Positions 41,823 to 53,861 of a stretch of 64,000 nucleotides of DNA are shown one piece after another. The notes beneath the pieces were generated by a model that worked only from the letters and a program-made list of their open reading frames with translations, did not search any database and was not told the origin of the DNA. Origin of the DNA: Tricholoma matsutake (lineage: Eukaryota; Basidiomycota; Agaricomycetes; Agaricales; Tricholomataceae); contig AP026539.1 of assembly GCA_026075535.2 (NCBI GenBank), positions 10,850,001-10,914,000 of the forward strand, given 5' to 3'. Both the position numbers and the translations under genes were made by a program. Positions within the stretch are counted from its first letter, which is position 1. Every line of letters starts with the position of its first letter.

Positions 41823-42258
41823 AGATAGATCTCGTTCAGAACAAACGTGATCACGTGAAATGTGTGACATTTGAATAGACTTCTGCTAAATTCACTTCAC
41901 AGCACATTTAAAAAAAATCCATTTCCACAAAGCTATTTAAATCATACATGTCCAGGTTATATTGTTTTTACAATAGGAGAAACTTGACTGTAGAAGTTCC
42001 CATTAGGTTTCTGGAAGCGGGAACTTGACATTGTGACTACATGGTCACAGCATCCAGATTCAGCACTTGCAAACCTAATGACTCCTCAGCCTCAACACCT
42101 TTGGAGAATTTAAAGTAACAGATCATTAATAAAAATGATTTTCAACAACTCTGTGCAGCCAGAAGTCTCAAAAGTGTCATCAAAATGACTGCCAACTATG
42201 ATCTAGTCCAATGTCACGCATTTCACGTGATCACATTTGTTCTGAATGAGATCTATCT
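41823..42258. mobile_element. TA-flanked MITE (Tc1/mariner type)
   Basis: 436 bp between TA dinucleotides (41821-41822 and 42259-42260). The inverted ends AGATAGATCTCGTTCAGAAC pair with the right end and stay paired to about 48 bp, through GTGATCACGTGAAATG. The first six bases, AGATAG, are shared with the larger Tc1 remnant (26916-28553). It sits just 30 bp past the stop of the transporter gene. Confidence 0.85.
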
Positions 42259-42289
42259 TAGCTGCCCCAGACCTCTGCTGCGAGACAGC

Positions 42290-43976
42290 TCAGATGCTAT
42301 TTCCCGCAACACTACTGTGGACTGATTCATGTCTATATTTCTCTGTACCTCCGTCGGCGTAACTCGTTGTATCCGCACGGAACTCCTGATTCATGGCCTG
42401 CAGGTCGGCCATTACAGCTTCGTGCGCCCGCCATGGCTTGAGCGACTTGTCAAAGAGCTGATCCATCTGTTCAAGAGGAACCGACTTCGTCTCTGGTAGC
42501 AGGAAGTAGACGAAAGGAATGGAGAGCATTTGCATTGAAGCAAAGAAGAACCAAACACCAGGTCCCATTTTTGCAAACATCTGTGGGGTGAAACGAGCGA
42601 CGATGAAATTCCAAAACCAATTGTTTGCAGCGGCGAAAGCCTGCGCCAATGTGCGAACATTCTGATCAAACATCTCGCTGTTGACGACCCATGGAACCCC
42701 GTTCCATGAAGGCGTGTAGAAGACAGTCCAGAGGTAAAAGAAGGCCATGGCCGCAATTCCACCCGATGTCAACTTTGAAGACTGACTATGGGGCTTCGCC
42801 TTGGCGATATAACCACCAACCACCCACATAGACAAAGACCCACCCAAAGCACCCCACATGAGCAATCTCCGTCGACCTATCCGATCGATGAGAAATGTGA
42901 TCCAGATGAAAGTAATGACCATTTTGATGACTCCGAAAATGCCGGTGGTAAACAGGGAAGTACTGGCAGCAGTGACACCGATGCTCTTGAATACAGTCGG
43001 ACTGTAGTAGTTGATAGCATTTATTCCAGAACCGTTCTGCCAAAAGAACAATGCGCCTCCCAAGAAAAAGCGATACATGACTTTCTTGTTCCGGTAAACC
43101 TCTTTGAGCGGAGCAGTGAACCCCATTCCGATGGAAGTGCGTTGTAACTCTATGGCATGATCGATCTGCGCAACCTCTTCCTGCAGATACTCGTGACTAC
43201 GATCTAGCCCTCGAAGTTTGGCCAGGCTTGCGATACCTTGCTCTCGTTTACCATTGTGGATGAGCCAACGTGGAGACTCAATAAGGAAAACGGATCCAAT
43301 CATACACAAGCCGCCTGGAACTAGTTGGATCGCAAACGGTATGAACCATTGGCGGTGTACTGAAGGTAGGGTACTATTAACGCCATACTGTCTTATGAGT
43401 TAGTAAAAGTCTATAACATTGCTAGGGACACAGTCTCACGTTGATCCAGAAGCCAACTAGACCGCCGCATTGCCAGCCAACTTCCCACATTCCGACCAGA
43501 CGCCCTCGGATAGCGGGAGGAGCAAGTTCTGAGATGTAAATTGGAATCAGGTTCGAAGTACCCCCGATTCCGAGTCCAGCAACGACACGGCCTGCATAGA
43601 GGTAATTTAGTCCATGGATGCCACTCGCCCCAAGCATAACGCCAGCGCCGAGAAGGAAGAGCATAGAAAAGATGACCACGCCGGAGCGACGACCCAAGAA
43701 ATGGCCTGCGGGATAGGCAAGGAAGGCTCCGAAGAAGGCTCCGGCCTGGTAACAAGACACGATGTTGGCTGAAATGGTGTTTACTGATGTCGCAGACATT
43801 GTGTCCAAGCCGAATTGCTTGCGAAAGGATTGCAAGGCGAGAGTTCCGCCAATGAAGGCACTGTCATAACCAATGGTGGCAGCACCGGCCGCTGCGATTG
43901 CCGCGTAGACATGAACACGTAAATTATAGATCTCTTTCGGCGTGGGTCGATCTTCCACCTTCTTCCAGAAACCCAT
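42290..43976 (-). CDS. MFS sugar/quinate-type transporter, one intron
   Basis: A plasma-membrane H+ symporter of the sugar porter family, closest by pattern to fungal quinate permeases. The minus strand starts at 43976 (MGFWKKVEDRPTPKEIYNL). Intron 43388-43439 (52 nt, GTGAGA...ACAG); total about 544 residues, normal for the family, with twelve hydrophobic segments expected. Signature motifs: FLGRRSG after TM2, AGRVVAGLGIGG in TM4, PPAIRGRLVG, IESPRWLIHNGK before the central loop, DRIGRRRLLM after TM8, and PETKSVPLEQMDQLFD at the end. QNGSGINAINYYSP is the TM7 substrate motif. It is intact. The upstream region 43977-44400 has no obvious neighbour to share a promoter. Substrate is inferred from family resemblance only. 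Confidence 0.88.
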
Positions 43977-44929
43977 GATGGTGGATAGGATCGAGGAGAG
44001 TAATGGGTCTGTTTGGAACTTTTTTTGCGAGTCGAGGAAGTTCCTGTGTAGGACTCGTCCCGTACGACACTGCGAGATTGGTAAACTGGGGGCAAATCCT
44101 GAGAAAGCCTAGATACCACTTACCTAGAGCGAGTGTTGATCACTGCTCTGGTAGTGATGAGTCACCGTGACGTAGCTGAATGCGCGCAATTCTCTGGAGT
44201 CGGCAGGGGAAGGCTTCAAAGCTGCAGTAGTTACTGAGAAGGTTGAACGAAAAGGGATTAGCTTGATAAAATAGCAAAACGTGAACGCTCACCCTTCTGC
44301 CTGAATTCCCAGCGACTCAACGAGGTTTAAGCAACGAAGATCAAATTATCTTCTATTCTACATGACAGACGCTGTGACATTCACGTCCGCCGCCACGCAG
44401 GTCACCTGGTGCAAGCCAATTAACGCTGGCGCGGCAGAGCCCGCTACTTGCTTACTATACATAGGGCAGACTCCAAACCAGTAGAGGGTTGCGCACCGTG
44501 CTGTATACCTACGGTTGTACGGTGCCGTATAACGGACAGCACCTATACCGTCAGGGATCCGTGCGCTCTGCCAGTAGAGTTACTAGGGTCGTTCACGGTA
44601 GCCATTTTCGGGTGGTGCTGTTCCGGCCCGGCTTGGCCTCAAAGTAGGGATGCCGCAGTCCGGTTCCAAACCAAAGTTCGAACCTTGTTCGAACCTGAAC
44701 TTTTCAGAACCGGACCGAAGTTCGATCCAGTTCTGGGTGTCACTCGGTGTCAGAACTGACATGCCATTTATACAAGAACATATATGAAGATCACATCTGT
44801 TGCCTTGAGCACTTCAACAAGATCACAAAGCAGCTGATACTCCCTGGTATCCTCATCAAGCTCTACAATTGTGGCAAGTATGCATCAATGGTTCCCTGTA
44901 GTATGACAGTTCCTTAGATTCCATGCTGG
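43977..44929. other. Intergenic region between transporter and copia C2
   Basis: No gene recognised. 44646-44770 (TAGGGATGCCGCAGTCCGGTTCC with GTTCGAAC repeats) may be one end of another TAG-type MITE, but the partner end is not found. Confidence 0.4.
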
Positions 44930-44934
44930 GGTGC

Positions 44935-45269
44935 TATAGAAATCCAGCCTAGATAATACACGAATAAGCTCAGTCTGTGTATAACGGACTATATATTTGT
45001 ACCTAGATAATACATGAATAAGCTATAAATAGTACAATAAGTGATCTGATCAAAGTGAGCGCTAGTGAATCTACTCACCTCAGTCTGTGTATAACAGACT
45101 GAGGTGTCTATGTCTATCTAGTTGAATATATATACCATGAGTATGACAATAGAAAATATGATAAAGGGACTATTAGAAAGGAATATGGACAAGGGGAAAC
45201 ATGCATCATTTTGTGTGCTATAATTAGCATGCCACATCAAAGGGCGCATTCACGGTGTAGATCTCAACA
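44935..45269 (-). repeat. 3' LTR of C2 (left side)
   Basis: 335 bp. It contains two versions of CTCAGTCTGTGTATAACNGACT and two versions of CTAGATAATACANGAATAAGC, so it has internal repeats. Confidence 0.92.
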
Positions 45270-45315
45270 CTCCTCCTCACCATGAATACTCCTCCTTGCA
45301 TGGAATCGGCACATG

Positions 45316-48300
45316 TTATTGGAGACCCAAGAAGTCATGTAAGTGCACAAATTGTTTGACATTGAGAGCCTTGGTGAAAATGTCAGTGATATTGTCCTTG
45401 GTATTGACGTAGGATATAGCGAGTTCCTTAGATTGAACATGTTCACGAAGGAAGTGAAATTTAATGTTGACATGTTTAACTCTGGAGTGGAGGAGAGGAT
45501 CCTCTGACAAGCTAATTGAGGTGGTGTTGTTGCATAACATTGGGGTCGGCGTGTCGGGTGAATGACCGATAGCAGTAAGCAATATATGAATCCAAATGCA
45601 CTCTTTTGCAGTCTCAAAAGCTGCAACATACTCAGCTTCACATGATGATATTACAACTATTTGTTGTTTGTGAGCAGTCCACAAAACAGCTCCAGACCCA
45701 AGTGAACATATGTAGCCACCAACACTGTGCCTAGTATCGAGGCAACTAGCCCAGTCAGAATCTGTATAAGCCAATAATGAGATAGGGTTGTCTCCACCCA
45801 GGTAGAGTTTAAGGTCCCATGTTTTTTTAAGGTAGCAAACAAGATGTAGAGCAGTGTGCCAATGTTCAAAGGAATAAGAGTCCAAAAATTGTGAAAGTTG
45901 TTGGACAGCAAATGAGATATCTGGACGCATTGAGATGGCCAGGTATAATAGGCACCCAACCAAGGAACGATAAGGTAAGTTTGATAATTTGGCTTGTTCA
46001 TCGACAGGGAGTGCAGCACAGTCAACACGGCAAAGTTTCTGTCCCAGTTCCATTGGTGCAGATAGGGGGTGTGCATTGGATTGACCAAACTGGGACACAA
46101 TTTTGTCAATTAATGCCATTTGTGATAGAGTGACAGTTCAATGTATACTGTCCCAAGTGATTGCAATACCAACAACAAACTGTGCTGTTCCCAGATCTGA
46201 AATTGTCCAGACTTTTCACATTTGGTCTTTGAACCATTCATTCTCCTCTTTCCGACTAGCAATGGACAGGTAGTCATCGACATGGACTGCTGCTACAATA
46301 GTTCCAGTGTTAGCCTTACAATAGTAGATGCATGATTCACATGAGAGTCTTGTAAAACCCCAAGAAATCATCTGGCTCAGTGTTTGATTCCAGATGCATC
46401 CACTCTGTTTCATACCATAAAGTCCTCGCTGTAGCTCCCATACCCAATCTTCTTTCCCAACTTCTACAAAACCAGTCAGTTGTTCCATATACTGAATCTC
46501 ATCAGCTGGTAAGAGTCCATAGATAAACATGGTTTTGACATCAATTTGTTGTGCGTCCCAGCCAAGTGAGGCGGCAATGTGCAGGAGAATCCACCAAGTG
46601 CAGTAGGTGAGGTAGTTTTTGTGTAATCTTTGCTGTAAATCTGTTCGAACCCTTTGAAAACAAGGTGTACCTTCCAATGCACTGGAGTGCCATCCACATT
46701 TTGTTTGATGTGGAAGACTGGGCAACCCTTACGTATGCAGCGCCCCTGTGGTACGTTGGCTCTTGGAACTAATTTGTAGACTTGCATGTCTTTTAGGGAC
46801 TTGAGTTTCTCATGGTAGCCTTCCTCCCAGTGCTCAGAATCTGCGAGGTTCTGGGCTTCCTCCCAGGTACACGGGTCATCTTCACATTGAAGTGATCCAG
46901 GATCTATATCAGACATCTCCAAGATCAATGTGTGTAATTGATGTGCCTGATCACCAAGTGTAGGGTCTTCGATCAATTGCTGATCAGCTCGATCATGATC
47001 GACAGGTGTAGGCGTGATGATGTCACAGAGCCCTTCCAAGATTTGCTTCCATTCTGTACATTGCTCCTTTATATGCTCTGCAGATTCTTGTGAATCACAG
47101 ATAGCTCGACCTAGTCTGGTAGTGGCTGGGCCTCCATTTGGATGTTTATCAGTAGGAATACTCTGGTGGATCTGCATGGTTCTGAGGCTCCTGGCTCAGG
47201 AGTGTCTGTCACAACAGGCTCATCTATGGGTAAGTCATCAACAGGTCCTGTATTGGGTACAGTGATGTCATCATCATGGATGTCGACAGGGGTGAAAGTC
47301 AATGGAGGAGTCTCTTCTGTTTGACCCGGTTCATTGTGCAGTGCAGGCAATGGTACATGGCCATTATGGCTTTCGACAAACCTGACATGGTATGAGCTAT
47401 ATACCTTGCCAGTTTTCCAATTGTAACAACAATACACTTTTGATTTGAGCTCATAGCCAATGAGTACACATTTGATTGAACATTCGTAGATTTTTGGGTT
47501 GTTTCTGTTCTGGATGAAAACATACGCTTTACAACCAATCTCCCTCATGTAAGAGTAATCAGTTGTCATCTGTGCCATTTCTCCCAAGGGGTAGAGCCTT
47601 TTAGTGAATTTGTTGTAGTCTTGGCATGCAGGAGAGAAGCCATTAAGTAAAGTTTGTCCCAAAGATAAGATGGTAAGTTGGCATAAATGTGCATGGTGCA
47701 CACCTTCCCCATTAGCATCCTGTGCATATGTTCAACACAGAGCTGAAGTATAAGGTGCAGTGAATTTATGATCAGTTCCTCTCGCCTTTAGCCAGGCTTC
47801 GACTTCACATGACATGAGTTCTCCATTGTTTGTGATGTATGTTCCCACTTGCAGGCCAGTCTCCTTTTCTTGTGCTAGCTCCCATGCCTTGAGTTCAGGA
47901 AATGTGTCATCCTTATGCTTAAGTGGTATGGACCATGGGTGTGAGGTACAATCATCCATGATGTTCATGATGTATGAATTCCCAGAATGTGACTTTACAT
48001 CATGTGGTCCCAAAAGATCTCCCCAAACTTTTTCCAATTTTCATGTAGCCCTATGTCCTTCCCCCTCTATGCACTTCTTAGGAACAGGTGAGCAGGTCTG
48101 TTTTCCAAGGATGCAAGATTCACATTTAGGAGGTTTAAAGGAGGATTGTGCAGGGATACTGGCAATTGTCCCTTTTCGTGCCATGTCTTGCAAAGCTTGA
48201 TAGTTTGCATGCCCTAGATGATGATGCCACGTGATAATGTTAGGGGCTGAGTGGACAGCAAAGACATGTTTGGCAGAGGCAGAGTGTAGTAAGAGAGAAT

Positions 48301-49764
48301 AAAGTTTCTTGTTGGGTGACAGGATGCCTTGGGCTATGTGGGCACCAGTGGACTTATTTGTGATCCAGCATGATGATTCATCAAAATGTGTTACAGCATT
48401 TGAATCCTTCGTAAGTGAGCTAACTGAGATCAAGCACACCGCATAGAGTGCATTATGTAAAATGATTGATGCGCCTTGGGCAATGCGGAGTTTGATATCT
48501 CCCATGCCAATCACAGAGATAGAAGAACCCCTGACACCTCAAACTGATCATGGGGTAATAGCATGAAGTGTGATGAAATCTGATTGATCAGGAGAAATAT
48601 GGATGGTGGCTCCAGTGTCAACATAAAATGGGTGATCGTGGATAGAGATGGGAGTGTGTTGGGCTTGGTTGAGTGGGGCGACTGTAAAAGTGTCCACGGC
48701 TACTGGTATGGAATTATTGGTCCAATTAACCAAGGTACAGAACTCCTCCTCAGTCGCAAACCAACCTTCGTACTCAACCTCAATAGTCGCATGAGGAAGG
48801 GGGTCACTAGCCAGGCCAGCAAATTCCCCCAGAATTGTCTCAGCCATGTTCAAAGCAGCAGAATCAATCATGACAGTAAACACACAACCGGTGTTATGGT
48901 AGACTTGGGAGCTCCAGTATTGGACATCCATTTGTTGTACGCCTGTTTCCTCACTGCTTTTGATTCCTCAATTGTACTTCCTTCCATACTGCCACCTTTT
49001 GAGATACAATACTCTTTAGTGTGCTGGGGGTGTTTGCAGTTGCTGCAGATCATGGTCCCAGGAGGCCTGAGTGGTTTGGAGGTCACAGCTAGAGCAAGGG
49101 AAGGGGATGTATCAGTACATTAGTCATTGTCCTGGAGAGACTGTTCATTTTCCAAAAAAAAGCAAATATTCTTGGATGTGTATGGTGCAGATGGCGTAGA
49201 CGTAGCAATGTCACAGGAAATAATGGAATGCGCATGAGGAAAATGTGAACTGAAGGAATTCAAAAGCATGATACAGCATAAGAGGTCAGAGGTAATATCT
49301 CCCATAGCAAATGCATGCTCAATAAGCATGCATATCCATTCAGTTGTTTCGGGGAGAGGTGTATTCAGCATGCACTGGATAGCGAGTGCTTGCTGTAATA
49401 AAGTGACTTGCCTAACTGGTCCTTCCTTCTGATGATGGTTCTGCAGGATCTCCCAGTTTGTTTTCACAGATTTTGAAGAATCTAAGAAAGAGCATTCAGA
49501 CAATGCTACCCCAGAGGCAATGAAAGTGTATGCAAGGCAGGAATTAGCCTTCCAATTAGAGAGAGCACAGGGTTCGTTAGAGGTGGGCTCTGGTACTTCA
49601 CCAGTGACATATTCAAAAAGTCCATTGAGGGACAAGGCAATGCTGATATCCTCCTTCCATTCTTTGTAGTTGGATTTAAGTTTATCGAGCTTGTCCCTGG
49701 AGTATTGAGTGGAAAGTCATATGAGGGAAATGGATGGAGGGTGAGGTTTGGTGGGTGCAGTCAT
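45316..49764 (-). pseudogene. C2 gag-pol with stops and frameshifts
   Basis: The minus strand starts at 49764 (MTAPTKPHPPSISLI, then TGA in place of a likely Arg). Gag contains YKEWKEDISIALSLNGLFEY and a CCHC knuckle CSNCKHPQHTKEYC (about 49020). The protease has FYVDTGATIHISPDQSDF. Integrase has WHHHLGHANYQAL, CESCILGKQTC and the core VKSHSGNSYIMNIMDDCT. RT includes CIRKGCPVFHIKQN, then VKTMFIYG, YGMKQSGCIWNQ and VHVDDYL in place of the usual YVDD. RNase H has TDSDWASCLDTRHSVGGY and SCEAEYVAAFETAKECIW; it ends at 45316 after HDFLGLQ. There are at least six breaks, so no polyprotein can be made. Confidence 0.88.
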
Positions 49765-49968
49765 TCTGGCAAGCAAAAAATAAAAGACAAAGACGAGATG
49801 GTAGGTGAGAGGGAGATTTGACTCAAGCAGGAGACAAAGGGATCTAACACCCGCGACACATGCTGATAAGATATTGATCAAACAACTTGATCAAAGAAAC
49901 ATGCAACAAGGCACAGAGCAGTCGAGTGGCTAGGCAAGATATCTATTGTCACTACATGTGACAGAAGT

Positions 49969-49979
49969 GGCCCATAACC
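49969..49979 (-). other. Primer binding site of C2 (half-tRNA initiator-Met type)
   Basis: In element orientation GGTTATGGGCC follows the LTR with no spacer. It is the same site as in C1. Confidence 0.7.
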
Positions 49980-50314
49980 TATAGAAATCCAGCCTAGATA
50001 ATACATGAATAAGCTCAGTCTGTGTATAACGGACTATATATTTGTACCTAGATAATACACGAATAAGCTATAAATAGTACAGTAAGTGATCTGATCAAAG
50101 TGAGTGCTAGCGAATCTACTCACCTCAGTCTGTGTATAACGGACTGAGGTGTCTATGTCTATCTAGTTGAATATATATACCATGAGTATGACAATAGAAA
50201 ATATGATAAAGGGACTATTAGAAAGGAATATGGACAAGGGGAAATATGCATCATTTTGTGTGCTATAATTAGCATGCTGCATCAAAGGGCACATTCACAG
50301 TGTAGATCTCAACA
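49980..50314 (-). repeat. 5' LTR of C2 (right side)
   Basis: 335 bp, near-identical to 44935-45269 with a few single-base changes (for example AACAGACT against AACGGACT). Confidence 0.92.
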
Positions 50315-50319
50315 GGTGC

Positions 50320-51232
50320 AGCCCATTTCCACTACCAACACACCTAAGGTAGATGAAACCCATACTCATCCAATGTCAGGTGATGTGACTCAGCAGTGAC
50401 CTTGGTAGCTAGCAGAACATGATCTGAGTAATTCATAGATGTGACATCATGACAAATGTTGAGTAAGTATCTATAAAGGGGACTATGTATCTTCTCGAAT
50501 GTCATCTGCTTTCTCCTGAGATGTTCTAATAATATCCCCAGAAATACAACCTATTGTAGAATCTGCTATTGACAAGCTCTGCATTCTGGGATCAACCTTG
50601 CCTGAAATGTTAGTAAAGCAGCTACTAAAGCTCATGCATAGTAGATGACTTTTAGATGCAGACATTCTCCTTTTCAACATCTCCCTTAGGTGAAAGTCTA
50701 GCTTTCTTTTTACCAGCCCAACCTCTGAGGTTGAGGATACGTCCAAGTTTATGCTTGGTTTGGCCAGCCATTTTGACTATGTGTTTGCTCACATCGCACA
50801 TTCATAATTTTGAGTCACCTGTCAAATGAATTTATTTCTAGAAATACTAATAATAATAAGATGCCAGCTCATCATGACACTAAAGAAAAAATGTGCCCAT
50901 GACAAAAGTTTTGAATTCACTAAATGAAACTTTTGTTGCAAACACATTTTTTAAAGCACATCTCTGTGTTGTGGCATCTTCAATTTTGAAGGTTTTGTCA
51001 TGATTTATCACACTGGATCATGTGACATAAGATGGGGATAGGTTTCGTCTACCTTACCATTTCTGATATGGCATTCTATATCTCAGACCAAAACTGATGG
51101 TGAGAATGGGGATAGTGACTAGATTTCAGGTTCTATTATGCCATATTCTATTCTATTTTGATGGTAGTAAAGTATAACCACATTATGGTTTCATTTGATC
51201 CATTTTGGTGTTTATCCTACTGTGATACATTG
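50320..51232. other. Spacer with no recognised gene
   Basis: An 87-codon minus-strand ORF at 50483-50746 (LVKRKLDFHLREMLKRR) has no recognised relatives. No repeat of the other families is present. Sequence is AT-rich toward the right. Confidence 0.4.
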
Positions 51233-51672
51233 TATAAGGGCAACCTTAGAGGCCACTTAATTAGTGGACTAGCAAAGGGAAATCTGAAGTTAAAATTATG
51301 GTACATATTACAGGGGGTGGAGGTGCACCTGGCAAAGGGAAATCCAAAGAGAAAACTCTAAGGACCCCTTTGCCAATGCCCAGTATATGTGAAGATTGCA
51401 AAAATCAAATAATAGCCTAAAAATAGAAAAGGCAGAGATAGGCAGATCAAGGCTGCCAAATGACATCATACCAAGGGGTAGATGTCAGAAAGGGTACTCC
51501 GCCTCTAAATATAAAACTGTCAACATGCACAAATGTGATAGAAAGGGAAATTAGTAATAAAATAAGGAACAATCATAGAAAATAAAGAATAGGAGGAAAT
51601 GAAGTGAGGAAAAATATAGGATGAATGTAAAAGATAGGAGAAACACATAGGGCACCCCCTAGTCCCCTTACA
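51233..51672 (-). repeat. Solo LTR of family A, second copy
   Basis: 440 bp, TATAAGGGCAACC...CCCCTTACA, with the exact 5-bp duplication CATTG (51228-51232 and 51673-51677). It differs from the other copies by small indels, for example near 51250. Confidence 0.93.
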
Positions 51673-51719
51673 CATTGAGCTATATGTCCTCAAGATTAAT
51701 GTGCAGGGCCCAGCTCAGC

Positions 51720-52880
51720 TCAAAAGCCCTGGCTTAGGCTCAGCTTGACCCAGCTCAGGCTTACATCAGGAAAAAGTGTTTTGGCTGTAGCATTGTAGGC
51801 TACAGTGCACAGCATATTAATATATGAGTGCTCCATTGATACCCACTCAATGGCACCATGATAGATCTGAGAGATGAGTGGATAGTACTCAGTTGCATTC
51901 ATATTGAACATGATGGGAGTTGAGATTGTCCATAGTGCTCCACCTACAGCTGGTAGCTTATGTAGTTTGATACCACAACTCTGTAGGGTATAGTGCTTTG
52001 ATACTGGTAGTAGCAAAAATCTCAAATAAGTAGATGTTGAATGGATCTCCTAGTATATCTGTGATACAATGAACATATCAATGTTAATGTAAGGATTTAC
52101 CCAGAATACCTCAGCCTTCTCTAATACATTACTCATCATCCAATTATGATTGAGCTCCCAGCCTGATTCTCCCATAAGATGAGCACTATGGACTATGCAA
52201 TCCACTGCAATGATCTTGGCATTTGGACGGCGATGATGTGTCAAATGTCATATGCTGTACATTCCTGTCACTGGATCGAGCTGACCCAGAGCTGTGAACC
52301 ACTTGATGTGTGCCAATGGGTGAGAGTGTCAACCAAATTGTGGGGGGAGGTTAAAGATAGCACAGACTTGAGCAATTCACAGACCTGTGATAACAAGCTC
52401 AAGTCGACCATTTGGAACAGAGTTGGCAACTTGAAAACATACCTTGAAAACATACCTTGTGGGAAAGATATATCATGATTGTAGTGAACTGGATCTTCAA
52501 TCACAAATGTGGTATTGAAGAATGCTGGTACCCTGGGTCATCATCCAGTGGTGTTGCGAGCAGGGGTAGTGCATATGTGCTCCTTAATTTGAATGGAACC
52601 TATGAACTCATTCAGAGGGAGGATGACATGCATTTGCTTGTATATGTCAAAGCAGTCATATTTAGATGGTTGAGGGGCATGTTGGCTATATTTCTTGAGG
52701 AAGTCTGAAAATACAGGGAGGAAATTTGGAATGAGGTGGTGAGTTTCAAAGTAGTCGACCATGACATTCCAGAATGCCAGGCACTTTGCAATATACCAGT
52801 GTTTAGGGGCAGACATTGATGTCGATGGTTCCAATTCCTCCACATCACTATCCTCCATCTATGGTGAAAATCACCAGGCC
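51720..52880 (-). pseudogene. Plavaka-type transposase, C-terminal part
   Basis: The minus frames give PKHWYIAKCLAFWNVMVDYF, FLPVFSDFLKK, YDCFDIYKQMHVILPLNEF, PHNLVDTLTHWHTSSGSQLW and AKIIAVDCIVHSAHLMGESGW. These match in order the C-terminal part of Plavaka proteins (…AHL and …VNxY segments). Frames change at least three times. The segment at 51720-52025 (HYTLQSCGIKLHKLPAVGG) is not recognised and may belong to something else. The N-terminal part continues at about 56740-59316, beyond an inserted DDE transposon. Confidence 0.6.
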
Positions 52881-53140
52881 ACATGTTTACACCAAATGAA
52901 ATGGTGGCTTCAAAATTTGCTAGATTTCTTATCCCTTTAGCAGAAACACTCCCTTTGGGTATATGAACAATCCCTCTAAAGTGATTTCCTTTATTCTCAA
53001 AATTGATGGACATAATAATTTTGCATACATTCATATTGGCACAGAAGTACACAATGTATTATATATCAATCCAAAGCCCTCGCAGCAAGCTCTGGGACAC
53101 AACAATGAGACTTGTACTTAGCTGAGCTGAACTGCCTGAC

Positions 53141-53861
53141 CTAGTGCTTAAAAGTCTGGTCCGGTCCCAGTTCTCACACTATTTTTGGCAAGACCGGAAC
53201 TGGACTGGTCCTCCATAAAAGGAAATAACCAAATAACCAGACCAGAACCACAAAAAATCGCAAAAAACTGGCCCAAACCAGTTGTGACCGGTTTTACTAA
53301 AAGCCAGTAAGACTGATGTACAAAGTGGAAATAACTGCTCAAAAACACTTGTGGGAAACCTACCCATAGTAATTCCCTTGAAACTGGTCAAAAAATTAAG
53401 CAGATTGGTGAAGAATTGAGTGAGATATCACCAAAAACGAGTTTCCTGATGTGACCAGTTTTACTAAAAGCCAGTAAGACTGATATATGAAGTGGGAATA
53501 ACTGCTCAAAACCACTTGTGGGGAACCTACCAATAGTAATTCCCTTGAAACTGGTCAAAAAATTAAGCAGATTGGTGAAGAATTGAGTGAGATATCACCA
53601 AGGACGGGTTTCACGACCTGAAACCTGATCGGGAAACTCATTTTTGGTGATATCTCACTCAATTCTTCACTGATTTGCTTAATTTTTTGACCAGTTTCAA
53701 GTTAATTACAAGAGAATTACGTGGCTGTGCTTAACCAGTTATGACTGGTCAGGACTGGTCTTGTAGGACCAGTCTTTTGCGGTTTTCTAACTTAAAAGTT
53801 GAAAAAACTGGACTGATGGTCCAGTGTTTTCCAGTCACATGGACCGGACCTTTAAGCACTA
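53141..53861. mobile_element. TAGTG-type hAT MITE in the DDE transposon
   Basis: 721 bp with the exact 8-bp duplication GCCTGACC (53133-53140 and 53862-53869). The ends are TAGTGCTTAAAAGTCTGGTCC and, inverted, TAGTGCTTAAAGGTCCGGTCC. It holds a tandem repeat (53286-53620) and an inverted third copy of part of that unit. No ORF. Confidence 0.93.
53286..53620. repeat. 165-bp tandem repeat inside the MITE
   Basis: Two direct units beginning GACCGGTTTTACTAAAAGCC / GACCAGTTTTACTAAAAGCC and ending in GAGTGAGATATCACCAA. Part of the unit recurs in reverse at about 53640-53710 (TTGGTGATATCTCACTC). Confidence 0.85.

Larger units (their letters stand above)
44935..50314 (-). mobile_element. Ty1/copia LTR retrotransposon C2, degraded
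   Basis: 5380 bp with two 335-bp LTRs and the exact 5-bp target duplication GGTGC (44930-44934 and 50315-50319). It reads on the minus strand. The LTRs differ at a handful of positions, so it is older than C1 but not ancient. In element orientation the LTR runs TGTTGAGATC...TTTCTATA, again ending TA. Confidence 0.93.

Noticed and set aside
44646..44770. Another TAG-type MITE
   Set aside because: Only one plausible end was found; no partner end and no target duplication.
50483..50746. 87-codon ORF as a gene
   Set aside because: No motif, no introns and no recognised relatives; kept only as a note in the spacer entry.
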